Shown here: positions 1 to 5,564 of the stretch, in pieces
Numbering within the stretch: position 1 is the stretch's first letter
Layout of the letters: each line of letters starts with the position of its first letter
DNA from: an uncultured Bacilli bacterium
GTDB taxonomy: Bacteria > Bacillota_I > Bacilli_A > RF39 > UBA660
Reading direction: 5' to 3'
Assembly (NCBI GenBank): GCA_944329505.1
Contig: CALVIJ010000038.1
Location: forward strand, 1-8,012
DNA length: 8,012 bases
Made by a program: the position numbers and the translations under genes
The notes under the pieces: generated by a model
Seen by the model: the letters and a program-made list of their open reading frames with translations, nothing else
Databases searched by the model: none
Told to the model about the DNA's origin: nothing

Positions 1-75
1 ATTCGAACCCCCGCGCCGTTTCCGACCTCCCGGTTTTCAAGACCGGTCCCTTCAACCAGACTTGGGTATTTCTCC
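1..75 (-). tRNA. tRNA-Ser(TGA), 3' end cut by window edge
   Basis: The reverse complement starts GGAGAAATACCCAAG and carries the anticodon arm CCGGT-CTTGAAA-ACCGG, with anticodon TGA at 35-41 (anticodon bases 37-39). It has the long GC-rich variable arm typical of class II serine tRNAs and a T-loop TTCGAAT. The acceptor 3' strand and CCA lie beyond base 1. It is the most distal gene visible in the tRNA operon, which may continue to the left. Confidence 0.93.
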
Positions 76-78
76 ATG

Positions 79-167
79 TGGTGCCTGAGGCCGGACTTGA
101 ACCGGCACGGGATTTGACTCCCGCAGGATTTTAAGTCCTGTGCGTCTACCTATTTCGCCACTCAGGC
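79..167 (-). tRNA. tRNA-Leu(TAA)
   Basis: The acceptor stem GCCTGAG (161-167) pairs with CTCAGGC, followed by A and an encoded CCA (79-81). The anticodon arm is CAGGA-CTTAAAA-TCCTG, giving anticodon TAA at 131-133. The extended variable arm and the D-loop form are those of a class II leucine tRNA. It is separated from tRNA-Ser by only 3 bases. Confidence 0.96.
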
Positions 168-173
168 GTTTAA

Positions 174-189
174 AAGTCTAAATAGACTT
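174..189. repeat. Short perfect inverted repeat in the Leu/Lys tRNA spacer
   Basis: AAGTCTA-AA-TAGACTT is a perfect 7-bp inverted repeat that can fold as a 6-bp stem with a 4-nt loop. It lies in the 34-bp spacer between tRNA-Lys and tRNA-Leu. In the transcribed direction the stem is followed by TTTT then AAAC. It could be a processing signal or a weak attenuating terminator. It is short and AT-rich, so chance is a real alternative. Confidence 0.35.
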
Positions 190-201
190 AAATAACTAAA
201 A

Positions 202-277
202 TGGTGGCCTGTCCGGGATTCGAACCCGGGACCCTTTGATTAAAAGTCAAATGCTCTACCGACTGAGCTAACAGACC
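202..277 (-). tRNA. tRNA-Lys(TTT)
   Basis: The acceptor GGTCTGT (271-277) pairs with ACAGGCC, with one U-G pair, followed by A and encoded CCA. The anticodon arm TTTGA-CTTTTAA-TCAAA gives anticodon TTT (242-244). The T arm CCCGG-GTTCGAAT-CCGGG region is perfectly paired. Length is 76 nt including CCA, normal for class I. Confidence 0.96.
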
Positions 278-280
278 ATG

Positions 281-355
281 TGGTTGCCTCGGCTAGATTC
301 GAACTAGCGAATGCCACAGTCAAAGTGTGGTGCCTTACCGCTTGGCTACGAGGCA
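281..355 (-). tRNA. tRNA-Gln(TTG)
   Basis: The acceptor TGCCTCG (349-355) pairs with CGAGGCA, followed by A and encoded CCA. The U1-A72 first pair is typical of bacterial glutamine tRNAs. The anticodon arm CCACA-CTTTGAC-TGTGG gives TTG (321-323). The T stem GCTAG/CTAGC is perfect. It is 75 nt and closely similar to the Gln(CTG) gene at 480-554. Confidence 0.96.
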
Positions 356-362
356 ATAAAAG

Positions 363-446
363 TGGTGGAGAGAGATGGATTCGAACCATCGAACCCGAAG
401 GAACAGATTTACAGTCTGCCGCGTTTAACCACTTCGCTACCTCTCC
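363..446 (-). tRNA. tRNA-Tyr(GTA)
   Basis: The acceptor GGAGAGG (440-446) pairs with the 3' strand at 367-373, and CCA is encoded at 363-365. The anticodon arm GCAGA-CTGTAAA-TCTGT gives GTA (410-412). A long variable arm is present, as expected for bacterial class II tyrosine tRNAs. Length is 84 nt. Confidence 0.96.
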
Positions 447-479
447 GAGTAACATTTAACAATTTATTATTTTCAAGAT

Positions 480-554
480 TGGTTGCCTCGGCTGGATTCG
501 AACTAGCGAATGTCGCATTCAGAGTGCGATGCCTTACCACTTGGCTACGAGGCA
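480..554 (-). tRNA. tRNA-Gln(CTG), paralogue of Gln(TTG)
   Basis: The acceptor TGCCTCG pairs with CGAGGCA and CCA is encoded. The anticodon arm TCGCA-CTCTGAA-TGCGA gives CTG (520-522). It matches the Gln(TTG) gene over nearly its whole length, including an identical acceptor stem and T loop. Differences cluster in the anticodon arm, with single changes in the D arm and T stem. The T stem reads GCTAG/CCAGC, so one pair is an A-C mismatch (bases 494 and 504), which is absent from the TTG copy. Confidence 0.93.
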
Positions 555-562
555 ATATAAAA

Positions 563-638
<76 letters not shown>

Positions 639-645
639 AAAAAAA

Positions 646-722
646 TGGTGGGCGCTATAGGACTCGAACCTATGACCCCCTGCTTGTAAGGCAGGTGCTC
701 TAACCAACTGAGCTAAGCGCCC
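646..722 (-). tRNA. tRNA-Val(TAC), first gene of the operon
   Basis: The acceptor GGGCGCT (716-722) pairs with AGCGCCC and CCA is encoded at 646-648. The anticodon arm CCTGC-CTTACAA-GCAGG gives TAC (686-688). Length is 77 nt. It is the promoter-proximal tRNA, about 17 nt downstream of the predicted transcription start. Confidence 0.96.
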
Positions 723-745
723 GTTTCACTCCCTAGACAACTATG

Positions 746-774
746 ATTATATTATTTATCTGATTATTTGTCAA
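746..774 (-). promoter_or_regulatory. Consensus sigma-A promoter of the tRNA operon
   Basis: On the minus strand TTGACA (769-774) is followed by exactly 17 bases and TATAAT (746-751), a perfect consensus match. The predicted start near 739 leaves a leader of about 17 nt before tRNA-Val. The -35 box lies inside the last codons of the S1-domain gene, whose stop is 764-766. I see no strong terminator between that gene and the tRNAs, so read-through may also contribute. Confidence 0.9.
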
Positions 775-1141
775 TAGTATTTATTTCATTTTTTTGTTTT
801 TTTAGTTGATTGTCAATCCATATAGGCAATTTTTTGCTTAAAGTCGTGAAACCATGAGGTGTTTCTATGATTTTTCGTCGTCTTGGTTTCCCATTTATTT
901 TATAGTTAATGTTCTTGATACTTAACTTTAAATGGGCCTCTTCATCGTCAACATCTAGTATTTCGACATATATATGATCTCCTACGTTGACAAAGTCATG
1001 AATGTCTTTAACAAAACTCTTAGATACTTCAGATATATGAATTAAACCTGTATAATATTCGTCAAACGACATAAATGCACCATATGGTTCTATACAGGTA
1101 ACAGTTCCCTTAACCACTTTTCCTTTCGTATATTTGGTCAT
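764..1141 (-). CDS. S1-domain RNA-binding protein, YugI/GSP13/CvfD family
   Basis: Small cytoplasmic RNA-binding protein of 125 residues. Residues about 3-75 form one S1 (OB-fold) domain with the usual GxVxxGTV start, a YGAF motif and GLIHISEVS. A basic linker (KPRRR) follows, then a tail with GFTTLSKKLPIWI. That tail matches the C-terminal Gly-Phe-x-x-Leu...Leu-x-x-Trp-Ile signature of Bacillus YugI (general stress protein 13) and streptococcal CvfD. Members of this family bind RNA or ribosomes and act as post-transcriptional regulators; the exact role here is inferred. I chose the ATG at 1141 because GAGGTG (1147-1152) sits 5 nt upstream. The longer frame from 1171 would begin upstream of the predicted transcription start. 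The gene is divergent from the NifU-like gene, and the downstream tRNA promoter overlaps its end. Confidence 0.9.
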   Translation of the reverse strand: MTKYTKGKVVKGTVTCIEPYGAFMSFDEYYTGLIHISEVSKSFVKDIHDFVNVGDHIYVEILDVDDEEAHLKLSIKNINYKINGKPRRRKIIETPHGFTTLSKKLPIWIDNQLKKQKNEINTIDK

Positions 1142-1159
1142 AATAACACCTCTTTTAGT

Positions 1160-1168
1160 ATTATAACA
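1160..1168 (-). promoter_or_regulatory. Extended -10 promoter of the S1-domain gene
   Basis: The minus strand reads TGTTATAAT, a perfect extended -10 element (TGnTATAAT). At a 17-bp spacing the -35 position is only TTTTTC, so the extended -10 probably compensates. Transcription would start near 1153, giving a leader of about 12 nt that contains the ribosome binding site. This supports the 1141 start codon. Confidence 0.65.
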
Positions 1169-1189
1169 CATTTTTGTTTAAAGAAAAAG

Positions 1190-1218
1190 TTTACCTTAAT
1201 AATTATTTAGTATATAAT
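1190..1218 (+). promoter_or_regulatory. Sigma-A promoter of the NifU-like gene
   Basis: TTTACC (1190-1195), a 17-bp spacer and a perfect TATAAT (1213-1218). The predicted start is about 1225, so the leader is only about 10 nt and begins at the ribosome binding site GGTGAT. It lies back to back with the S1 gene promoter in an intergenic region of under 100 bp. Confidence 0.65.
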
Positions 1219-1234
1219 TAATTTGGTGATGAAA

Positions 1235-1462
1235 ATGAATTCTGAAGAAAAAATCAAAGAAGTTATAAATAAATTAAGACCATATCTAATTAGTGATGGA
1301 GGTAATATTGAATTTGTGAAATTTGAAGATGGCATTGTTTATATTAAAATGCTTGGAGCTTGTGCGGGATGTGCACTTATTGACTACACTTTAAAGGATG
1401 GAGTTGAAATGGCCATTAAGGAAGAGGTTCCTGAAGTTAAAGAGGTTGTAAATATATCATAA
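1235..1462 (+). CDS. NifU C-terminal-domain iron-sulfur cluster protein (Nfu/YutI type)
   Basis: Stand-alone Nfu domain of 75 residues, about the usual length of Bacillota NifU-like proteins such as B. subtilis YutI. The sequence runs from helix EKIKEVINKLRPYL through SDGGNIEFV to the cluster-binding motif GACAGCA, whose CxxC pair is the expected ligand set. A final helix VEMAIKEEVPEV follows. Family members carry or deliver Fe-S clusters to apo-proteins in the cytoplasm, probably as dimers bridging a cluster through the CxxC of each subunit. The ATG at 1235 is preferred because GGTGAT (1225-1230) lies 4 nt upstream and matches the 16S 3' end. The upstream TTG 1223, GTG 1226 and ATG 1229 overlap that site or the transcription start. 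The stop codon directly abuts the stop of the convergent coat gene. Confidence 0.93.
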   Translation: MNSEEKIKEVINKLRPYLISDGGNIEFVKFEDGIVYIKMLGACAGCALIDYTLKDGVEMAIKEEVPEVKEVVNIS

Positions 1463-2347
1463 TTACTCTAACCAATCAATTCTTGTGACTGGTAAAAACG
1501 ATTTGTAATAATAATATATTTGTTTGATTATTTTTTCGAAATCACTTACTTTATCAGTGATTTTTTTTATTTCCTCGTCATTTTTTCTATCAGTAATTAT
1601 TTCTTCATATAAGTCAAAATAATAAGTCGGATAAATTATTCTTGCCAAAAAGAGGAAATATTCGTAAGTACTTAACTTGGTATTATTCAAGTAGTATGTT
1701 AGATCATCATTAATATCTTCTCCGCTGAAAAAACGACTTTTTAAATATTCAGCCATGTCTCTTACTTGAAAGTCTATTGTTAAATTTAACGGATTATATA
1801 AATCATATTGCCGATCATTCATACTTATTCGTCTATGAGCATATACTAGTGGAACATTTGATTTTTCTAGGGAATTTACTAACTGAATCGCTGTTTCTCC
1901 AAGACCTATATAATAACTGAAACTTTCTCTTATTAATGGATGTTTTTGTCCAAGCATGCTTATTTGATATTCTAGGTAGTCGTTTTTTTGGGCCCAAAGT
2001 TCTCCCCAGTCTGGAGCTTTTAATCCACTATTAGCTGGTTTTGAAAAATAAATTATATCATTTATGTTTATTTTATTCTTATAATAAACTGTAATCATTA
2101 ATATGTATGGTTCATTATTTATGTAAGTTAAGATTTGATTTTGAACATTTAAAATTATCGGGTGAACATAGAAATTTGAGTTTATTAGGTGTAAATGCAT
2201 ATTATAAATGTTTTGAATGTTTTTAGGGTCATCAAAATATTTTGTAAAAACATATTTGGTTTGATTCACGACAAAGTAATAACCTTTTTCATTTTGATGA
2301 ATATTATTAGGATATAAATTATAATAGTAGTTTATTACATTTTTCAT
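1463..2347 (-). CDS. Spore coat-associated pseudokinase, YutH/CotS family
   Basis: Protein of 294 residues with no signal peptide or membrane segment. The central stretch DWGELWAQKNDYLEYQ...RESFSYYIGLGETAIQLV (residues 113-155), the later IDF with a following Asp (191-197), and the closing DWLE resemble YutH and related CotS-like spore coat proteins. These have an aminoglycoside-phosphotransferase/kinase-like fold. The position normally holding the catalytic HxD reads HRR (171-173), so I infer a pseudokinase with a structural coat role. The ATG at 2347 is chosen because GAGGTG (2354-2359) lies 6 nt upstream; the longer frame starts on a TTG at 2389 with no binding site. From memory, yutH and yutI lie near each other in B. 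subtilis too. It is divergent from a CotY/CotZ-type coat gene, which supports a sporulation role. Confidence 0.75.
   Translation of the reverse strand: MKNVINYYYNLYPNNIHQNEKGYYFVVNQTKYVFTKYFDDPKNIQNIYNMHLHLINSNFYVHPIILNVQNQILTYINNEPYILMITVYYKNKININDIIYFSKPANSGLKAPDWGELWAQKNDYLEYQISMLGQKHPLIRESFSYYIGLGETAIQLVNSLEKSNVPLVYAHRRISMNDRQYDLYNPLNLTIDFQVRDMAEYLKSRFFSGEDINDDLTYYLNNTKLSTYEYFLFLARIIYPTYYFDLYEEIITDRKNDEEIKKITDKVSDFEKIIKQIYYYYKSFLPVTRIDWLE
1539..1568 (+). terminator. Intrinsic terminator of the NifU-like gene, inside the coat gene
   Basis: AAATCACT (1539-1546), a 9-nt loop, AGTGATTT (1556-1563), then an uninterrupted T run to 1568. This is a strong plus-strand terminator 77 nt past the NifU stop, and no better one lies between. 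It sits antisense within the last quarter of the YutH/CotS-like coding region. Confidence 0.75.
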
Positions 2348-2424
2348 AATATTCACCTCAATTAATTTTATGAAATTAGATTTAGACAATTACTTTAAAT
2401 TAATTATTTGGGTTTTTGGTGTAT

Positions 2425-2451
2425 ACGGAGTTTGGATTTTTGAATATGTTA
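2425..2451 (+). promoter_or_regulatory. Candidate sigma-K-like promoter of the CotY/CotZ-type gene
   Basis: AC (2425-2426), a 16-bp gap and AATATGTTA (2443-2451) resemble the mother-cell sigma-K pattern AC-N16-CATANNNTA with only the first -10 base differing. Transcription would start near 2459, just ahead of the ribosome binding site. I see no acceptable sigma-A pair here. The match is to a short, AT-rich motif, so it remains tentative. Confidence 0.35.
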
Positions 2452-2479
2452 TATTGAGAATAAAGAAGGGGTGGATTAT

Positions 2480-2917
2480 ATGTGTAATAATTCTAATGAT
2501 AGTTCATGCATAGCAGAAATATTAACAGTAATTAACATTTTACAATGTAATGCGCAGTGTCCTGATACTTGTTTAGACACTTGTGATCGTGGTTTTTTAG
2601 GAAATACTGTTTCTACTTTAGGACTTAACACAAGACCAGTAATGCTTTATACATGTGCTGGTAATGGCACACCATGGAGCATGCCAACTACTAAAGAAAA
2701 TATTGACTGTTCATCAGTTGGTGCGACTTGCTCAAGTGTGTTTAGAGTTGAAAAAGTAGATGGCGAATGTGCGACATTCAGAGTACTTGCAGCAAACACC
2801 GATCCAACGACGTCTGGAACATTTCCTTATGTAGCAACTAACTCATTTTTTACAATGAATTTAGACTGTGTATGTGCTTTAAAATGTTTAAACGATACAA
2901 CCGTCGAAGGAGTTTAA
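2480..2917 (+). CDS. Cysteine-rich spore coat protein, CotY/CotZ family
   Basis: Protein of 145 residues with 13 cysteines. The C-terminal half shows the family pattern: SSVFRVEKVDGECATFRVL, then TNSFFTMNLDCVCALKCLND near the end. This corresponds to the FFRVE...CAVLRVL...TVDLDCFCAIQCL motif of Bacillus CotY and CotZ. The middle TRPVMLYTCAGNGTPW matches the family's NTxPfxLYc segment. CotY and CotZ form disulfide-crosslinked outer coat or exosporium crust layers during sporulation; that role is inferred. The ATG at 2480 is preferred because AAGGGGTG (2465-2472) lies 7 nt upstream. The in-frame GTG at 2471 overlaps that site. A strong terminator overlaps the stop, so it is monocistronic. Length is near that of CotY/CotZ (about 150-160). 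Confidence 0.9.
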   Translation: MCNNSNDSSCIAEILTVINILQCNAQCPDTCLDTCDRGFLGNTVSTLGLNTRPVMLYTCAGNGTPWSMPTTKENIDCSSVGATCSSVFRVEKVDGECATFRVLAANTDPTTSGTFPYVATNSFFTMNLDCVCALKCLNDTTVEGV

Positions 2918-2939
2918 GAAAGCTTTTGCTTTCTTTTTT
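2916..2939 (+). terminator. Intrinsic terminator of the CotY/CotZ-type gene
   Basis: AAGAAAGC (2916-2923), loop TTTT, GCTTTCTT (2928-2935), then T to 2939. The stop codon TAA (2915-2917) runs into the left arm, so the gene ends inside its own terminator. Confidence 0.88.
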
Positions 2940-2942
2940 ATT

Positions 2943-2967
2943 AAAAAACACTCTTGTTTAGAGTGTT
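2943..2967 (-). terminator. Intrinsic terminator of the patatin-PepSY operon
   Basis: On the minus strand AACACTC (2961-2967), a 7-nt loop and GAGTGTT (2947-2953) are followed by a T run (2943-2948 complement). It stands back to back with the plus-strand terminator at 2916-2939, cleanly separating the two convergent units. Confidence 0.85.
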
Positions 2968-2981
2968 AGTTAAATGCACTT

Positions 2982-3524
2982 TTAATTTCTTATGTTGTCT
3001 TTATTATAGCTGATAATTTCTCCACTTGTGGCGTCAATTTCATAACTATATTCTTGATTATTATAAATAAATTCAATATCATACACTTTTATGCCATCAT
3101 CCAAGTCGTTTTTTGTTTCAGTGAAAGTAACTTGGTTTTCATCTAAACCAGCATTATTTAGTGCTATAACACGAGCTTCATCTAAAGTAATATCATTTTT
3201 GGCTGTATTATTTGAGTTGTTGTTTTCGGTAGTATCGTTATTAATACTAAAATTGTTATAAATAATTTTGCCTTTTTTCGCATCTATTTTGTACTCATAT
3301 TTCACATTATTATAGTAAAAATCAACATCGTAAAGGTTTTCATCACTATCTAAGTCAATGCTTTCAAAGTAAATGTCATTTTTACTTAATCCGGTATCTT
3401 TTATGACAATGTCTTGAATTTCATTTGAACTTAAATATGTAGTACGTATATATATAAAAATCCCAATACCAATAACTAATAACAAACCTATAATACTAAG
3501 AATAATAATATGTGTCTTTTTCAT
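2982..3524 (-). CDS. Membrane-anchored protein with two PepSY-like domains
   Basis: Protein of 180 residues. Residues 7-27 are a hydrophobic signal anchor without a lipobox cysteine, so the rest should lie outside the membrane. Two related PepSY-like units follow, at about 32-90 and 110-175. Each has an Asp/Glu-rich helix, the pattern YDVDF/YDIEF + YYNN/IYNN + YEYKIDAKKGKII or YSYEIDATSGEII. A low-complexity Asn/Thr/Glu linker (about 93-108) separates them. PepSY domains are common in extracellular Bacillota proteins and are proposed to inhibit or regulate proteases; the target here is unknown. The start is fixed by AAAGGAGG 6-7 nt upstream. Only 17 nt separate its start codon from the patatin-like stop, so the two form an operon and may be translationally linked. 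Confidence 0.85.
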   Translation of the reverse strand: MKKTHIIILSIIGLLLVIGIGIFIYIRTTYLSSNEIQDIVIKDTGLSKNDIYFESIDLDSDENLYDVDFYYNNVKYEYKIDAKKGKIIYNNFSINNDTTENNNSNNTAKNDITLDEARVIALNNAGLDENQVTFTETKNDLDDGIKVYDIEFIYNNQEYSYEIDATSGEIISYNKDNIRN

Positions 3525-3541
3525 TTTTTTCCTCCTTTAAA

Positions 3542-4795
3542 TTAATAAATACTACGTGGACTTTTTATAATATAAATATATAGAGCCACTAAAAATTCAT
3601 TACCAAAAGGTAAAACATATTTAAATGAGATTGTTCCTTTTTCTATTTGATTATAAAAATACTTTACAATTTTTCTTCTGTCGATGATATTGTCTAATTT
3701 TTTGTTTTTTAATTGCTTTGTGATTTCTTCTAATTCAACAGCCGGGGTATTAGATAAAGCTGTTAATAATCCCTTGTTATAACTTTTTATATTATAAATT
3801 GTTGACTCATCGAAATTAAATGTTTTTCCTGCAACTTCAACTAAATGGTTAAAATTGTTATATAAAATTTGATTATTTAAAATATCTTTAAAAAGGCTAG
3901 TTTGAAAAATGGTTGTTAGAATTTTACTATCGCTATCTTTGAAGATTTCCTTTAGTTTTTTTTCATAATTATCAATATACTTATTATAATTTTTAATTAA
4001 ATTATATCTTCTAAAGGTAAATTTGTCTCCTTCTAATTTTCCAAAAGTTTTCATAGTATCATTAAATCCAAGTTTAATAGCTCTTCTAGCTTGAACTTTA
4101 TCAAAAACTAAAAATGATCCTATTTTGTTACGTGGAGTAATGTAAGTAACATCTACTGTTTTATCTTTTATATTTTTCTTAAATCCAATAGCTCGCAAAT
4201 CAACAGCAATTATTTCGGTAGCGCCTAAATCAATAGCTAAATTGATTGGAATGTTGTCATAATAACCTCCATCAATATACATTTCATCATTAATTAAATA
4301 TGGCTTATAAGCAGGATAACAAGAAGCAGATGCGAGGACATAATCTTTTATTGTTTTTTTTGTTAAATCTTTTTTCTTAATTTCAGCTGGTTTGTTTTTA
4401 CTAAAATTATATGTTACTAATCCATAATCAATATTTGAATTAAAAAATTTATGTGGTTTGAAATAATCATCAAATATCTTTTTCATTTTATATATATCTA
4501 AACCACCTTCATTAATAAAGCCTTTGGCATACTGCATATAGATTTTAGATAAATTTTCATCCTCTAATGGTGGAAACTCATTTTCATCATATATTGTTTT
4601 AAAATTGATATGATCCCAAAATTTCAAAGCACCTTTTAAATCTTTTTGCACTATAAATACGCCATTAATTGCACCTATTGAAGTTCCTGTTACAACGTCT
4701 ATGTCTTTTTTTAGCATTTTTAATGCGGCATAAACACCTATTTCATAGGCTCCTTTTGATCCACCACCCGAAAGTACTAATCCTAATTTACTCAT
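3542..4795 (-). CDS. Patatin-like phospholipase / esterase (RssA-YlbK type)
   Basis: Protein of 417 residues. The N-terminal 300 or so form a patatin domain: oxyanion-hole loop LSGGGSKG (8-15), nucleophile elbow GTSIG with Ser39, the ASASCYPAY block (165-173), and the catalytic-dyad motif DGG with Asp175. All Ser-Asp dyad elements are present, so it should be an active lipid acyl hydrolase. It has no signal peptide and is probably cytoplasmic or membrane-peripheral. About 120 extra Lys/Asn/Ile-rich C-terminal residues extend beyond the minimal family length and I do not recognise them. The start ATG has AGGAGGAG about 6 nt upstream. It is the first gene of an operon with the double-PepSY protein and is divergent from the CmpB-like gene. 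Its physiological substrate cannot be read from the sequence. Confidence 0.92.
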   Translation of the reverse strand: MSKLGLVLSGGGSKGAYEIGVYAALKMLKKDIDVVTGTSIGAINGVFIVQKDLKGALKFWDHINFKTIYDENEFPPLEDENLSKIYMQYAKGFINEGGLDIYKMKKIFDDYFKPHKFFNSNIDYGLVTYNFSKNKPAEIKKKDLTKKTIKDYVLASASCYPAYKPYLINDEMYIDGGYYDNIPINLAIDLGATEIIAVDLRAIGFKKNIKDKTVDVTYITPRNKIGSFLVFDKVQARRAIKLGFNDTMKTFGKLEGDKFTFRRYNLIKNYNKYIDNYEKKLKEIFKDSDSKILTTIFQTSLFKDILNNQILYNNFNHLVEVAGKTFNFDESTIYNIKSYNKGLLTALSNTPAVELEEITKQLKNKKLDNIIDRRKIVKYFYNQIEKGTISFKYVLPFGNEFLVALYIYIIKSPRSIY

Positions 4796-4813
4796 ATTAA
4801 CTCCTCCTCTTTA

Positions 4814-4843
4814 ATTATACTACAAAGGACGGTTTTTTAACAA
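4814..4843 (-). promoter_or_regulatory. Sigma-A promoter of the patatin-PepSY operon
   Basis: On the minus strand TTGTTA (4838-4843), 18 bp, then a perfect TATAAT (4814-4819). The predicted start is about 4807, immediately before AGGAGGAG. It lies back to back with the CmpB-like gene promoter, with about 9 bp between the two -35 boxes. Confidence 0.6.
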
Positions 4844-4852
4844 TTTATAAGC

Positions 4853-4881
4853 TAGACTTTACTTAATAAATAGAGTAAAAT
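4853..4881 (+). promoter_or_regulatory. Sigma-A promoter of the CmpB-like gene
   Basis: TAGACT (4853-4858), 17 bp, TAAAAT (4876-4881). A second, overlapping choice is TTTACT (4858-4863), 17 bp, TATTAT (4881-4886). Each -35 matches consensus at four of six bases. Confidence 0.5.
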
Positions 4882-4901
4882 ATTATTGAAGGAGTTGTTT
4901 T

Positions 4902-5564
4902 ATGTTTGGATTTTTTTATGATTTTATAATTTTATGTGCATTATTTTTAGTATATTCGTTTTTAGGTTGGATTATAGAAGTTGTTTTTACTTTGTTTTCT
5001 GAACATAAATTTATTAATCGTGGCTTTTTAATTGGTCCATTAGTGCCTATTTGGGGAACTGGAGCTATTTTAATTACTTTAATTTTAAAACCTCAAGACA
5101 GTTTATTTAATTTAGTTATTTCCTCTGCTTTTATTGGAACATTTTTAGAGTATGTAGTAAATTATTTGATGGAAAAAATTTTTAAAGTGAGATGGTGGGA
5201 TTATTCACATCTTCCATTTAATATTAATGGGCGAGTTTGTCTAGGCTCTTCTTGTTTATTTGGGGTCGGAGGGGTTCTAGTGGTTAAAATGATAAATCCA
5301 TTTCTTTTTAGAACGTTTTCAATGGTAAAGCCTTCATATTTTTGCATAATTATTATGGTTTTAATTATGTTGGTCTTGGTGGATTTCTGTGTTTCTTTTA
5401 ATATTATTCATAAGCTTAAAGTTTCGGCTGATTTAGTACGTAAGGATTATACCGAAGAAATTTCAAAAAAAGTGAAAGAGACTTTAATGAGTAAATCCAT
5501 TGGTTTCAGAAGACTATTAAAGGCTTTTCCAAATATTAAATTTTCTTTTAAAGGAAAAAGGTAG
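4902..5564 (+). CDS. Polytopic membrane protein, putative ABC-transporter type IV family (CmpB, PF06541)
   Basis: Protein of 220 residues with about five membrane segments (roughly 6-30, 40-62, 66-90, 108-130, 142-168) and a basic cytoplasmic tail. The N-terminal YSFLGWIIEVVF, then FINRGFLIGPLVPIWGTGA, and the RWWDYS...FNINGRVCLGSS block are the hallmark of the PF06541 family. These are annotated as putative ABC transporter permeases, but the function is not established and no ATPase gene is nearby. GAAGGAG (4888-4894) lies 7 nt before the ATG. It is monocistronic, divergent from the patatin operon and convergent with the following gene. Its last codons AAA AGG TAG are one arm of the shared terminator hairpin. 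Confidence 0.87.
   Translation: MFGFFYDFIILCALFLVYSFLGWIIEVVFTLFSEHKFINRGFLIGPLVPIWGTGAILITLILKPQDSLFNLVISSAFIGTFLEYVVNYLMEKIFKVRWWDYSHLPFNINGRVCLGSSCLFGVGGVLVVKMINPFLFRTFSMVKPSYFCIIIMVLIMLVLVDFCVSFNIIHKLKVSADLVRKDYTEEISKKVKETLMSKSIGFRRLLKAFPNIKFSFKGKR

Noticed and set aside
240..455. Minus-strand open frame of 71 codons
   Set aside because: It runs through the Lys, Gln and Tyr tRNA genes, has no coding-like composition or ribosome binding site, and is a chance frame across structured RNA genes.
1142..1171. Ten-residue N-terminal extension of the S1-domain protein
   Set aside because: The -10 box of the gene lies within this stretch, so it should not be transcribed, and the start at 1141 has the proper ribosome binding site.
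1471..1493. Imperfect hairpin just after the NifU stop as its terminator
   Set aside because: The stem has a mismatch and is followed by A residues on the plus strand, not a T run. The hairpin at 1539-1568 is far better.
2365..2372. CATAAAAT as a sigma-E-like -10 for the YutH/CotS-like gene (minus strand)
   Set aside because: The start would fall near 2357, inside the ribosome binding site, and no convincing -35 is present.
2348..2389. Fourteen-residue TTG-started extension of the YutH/CotS-like protein
   Set aside because: It has no ribosome binding site and would translate through the GAGGTG that serves the ATG at 2347.
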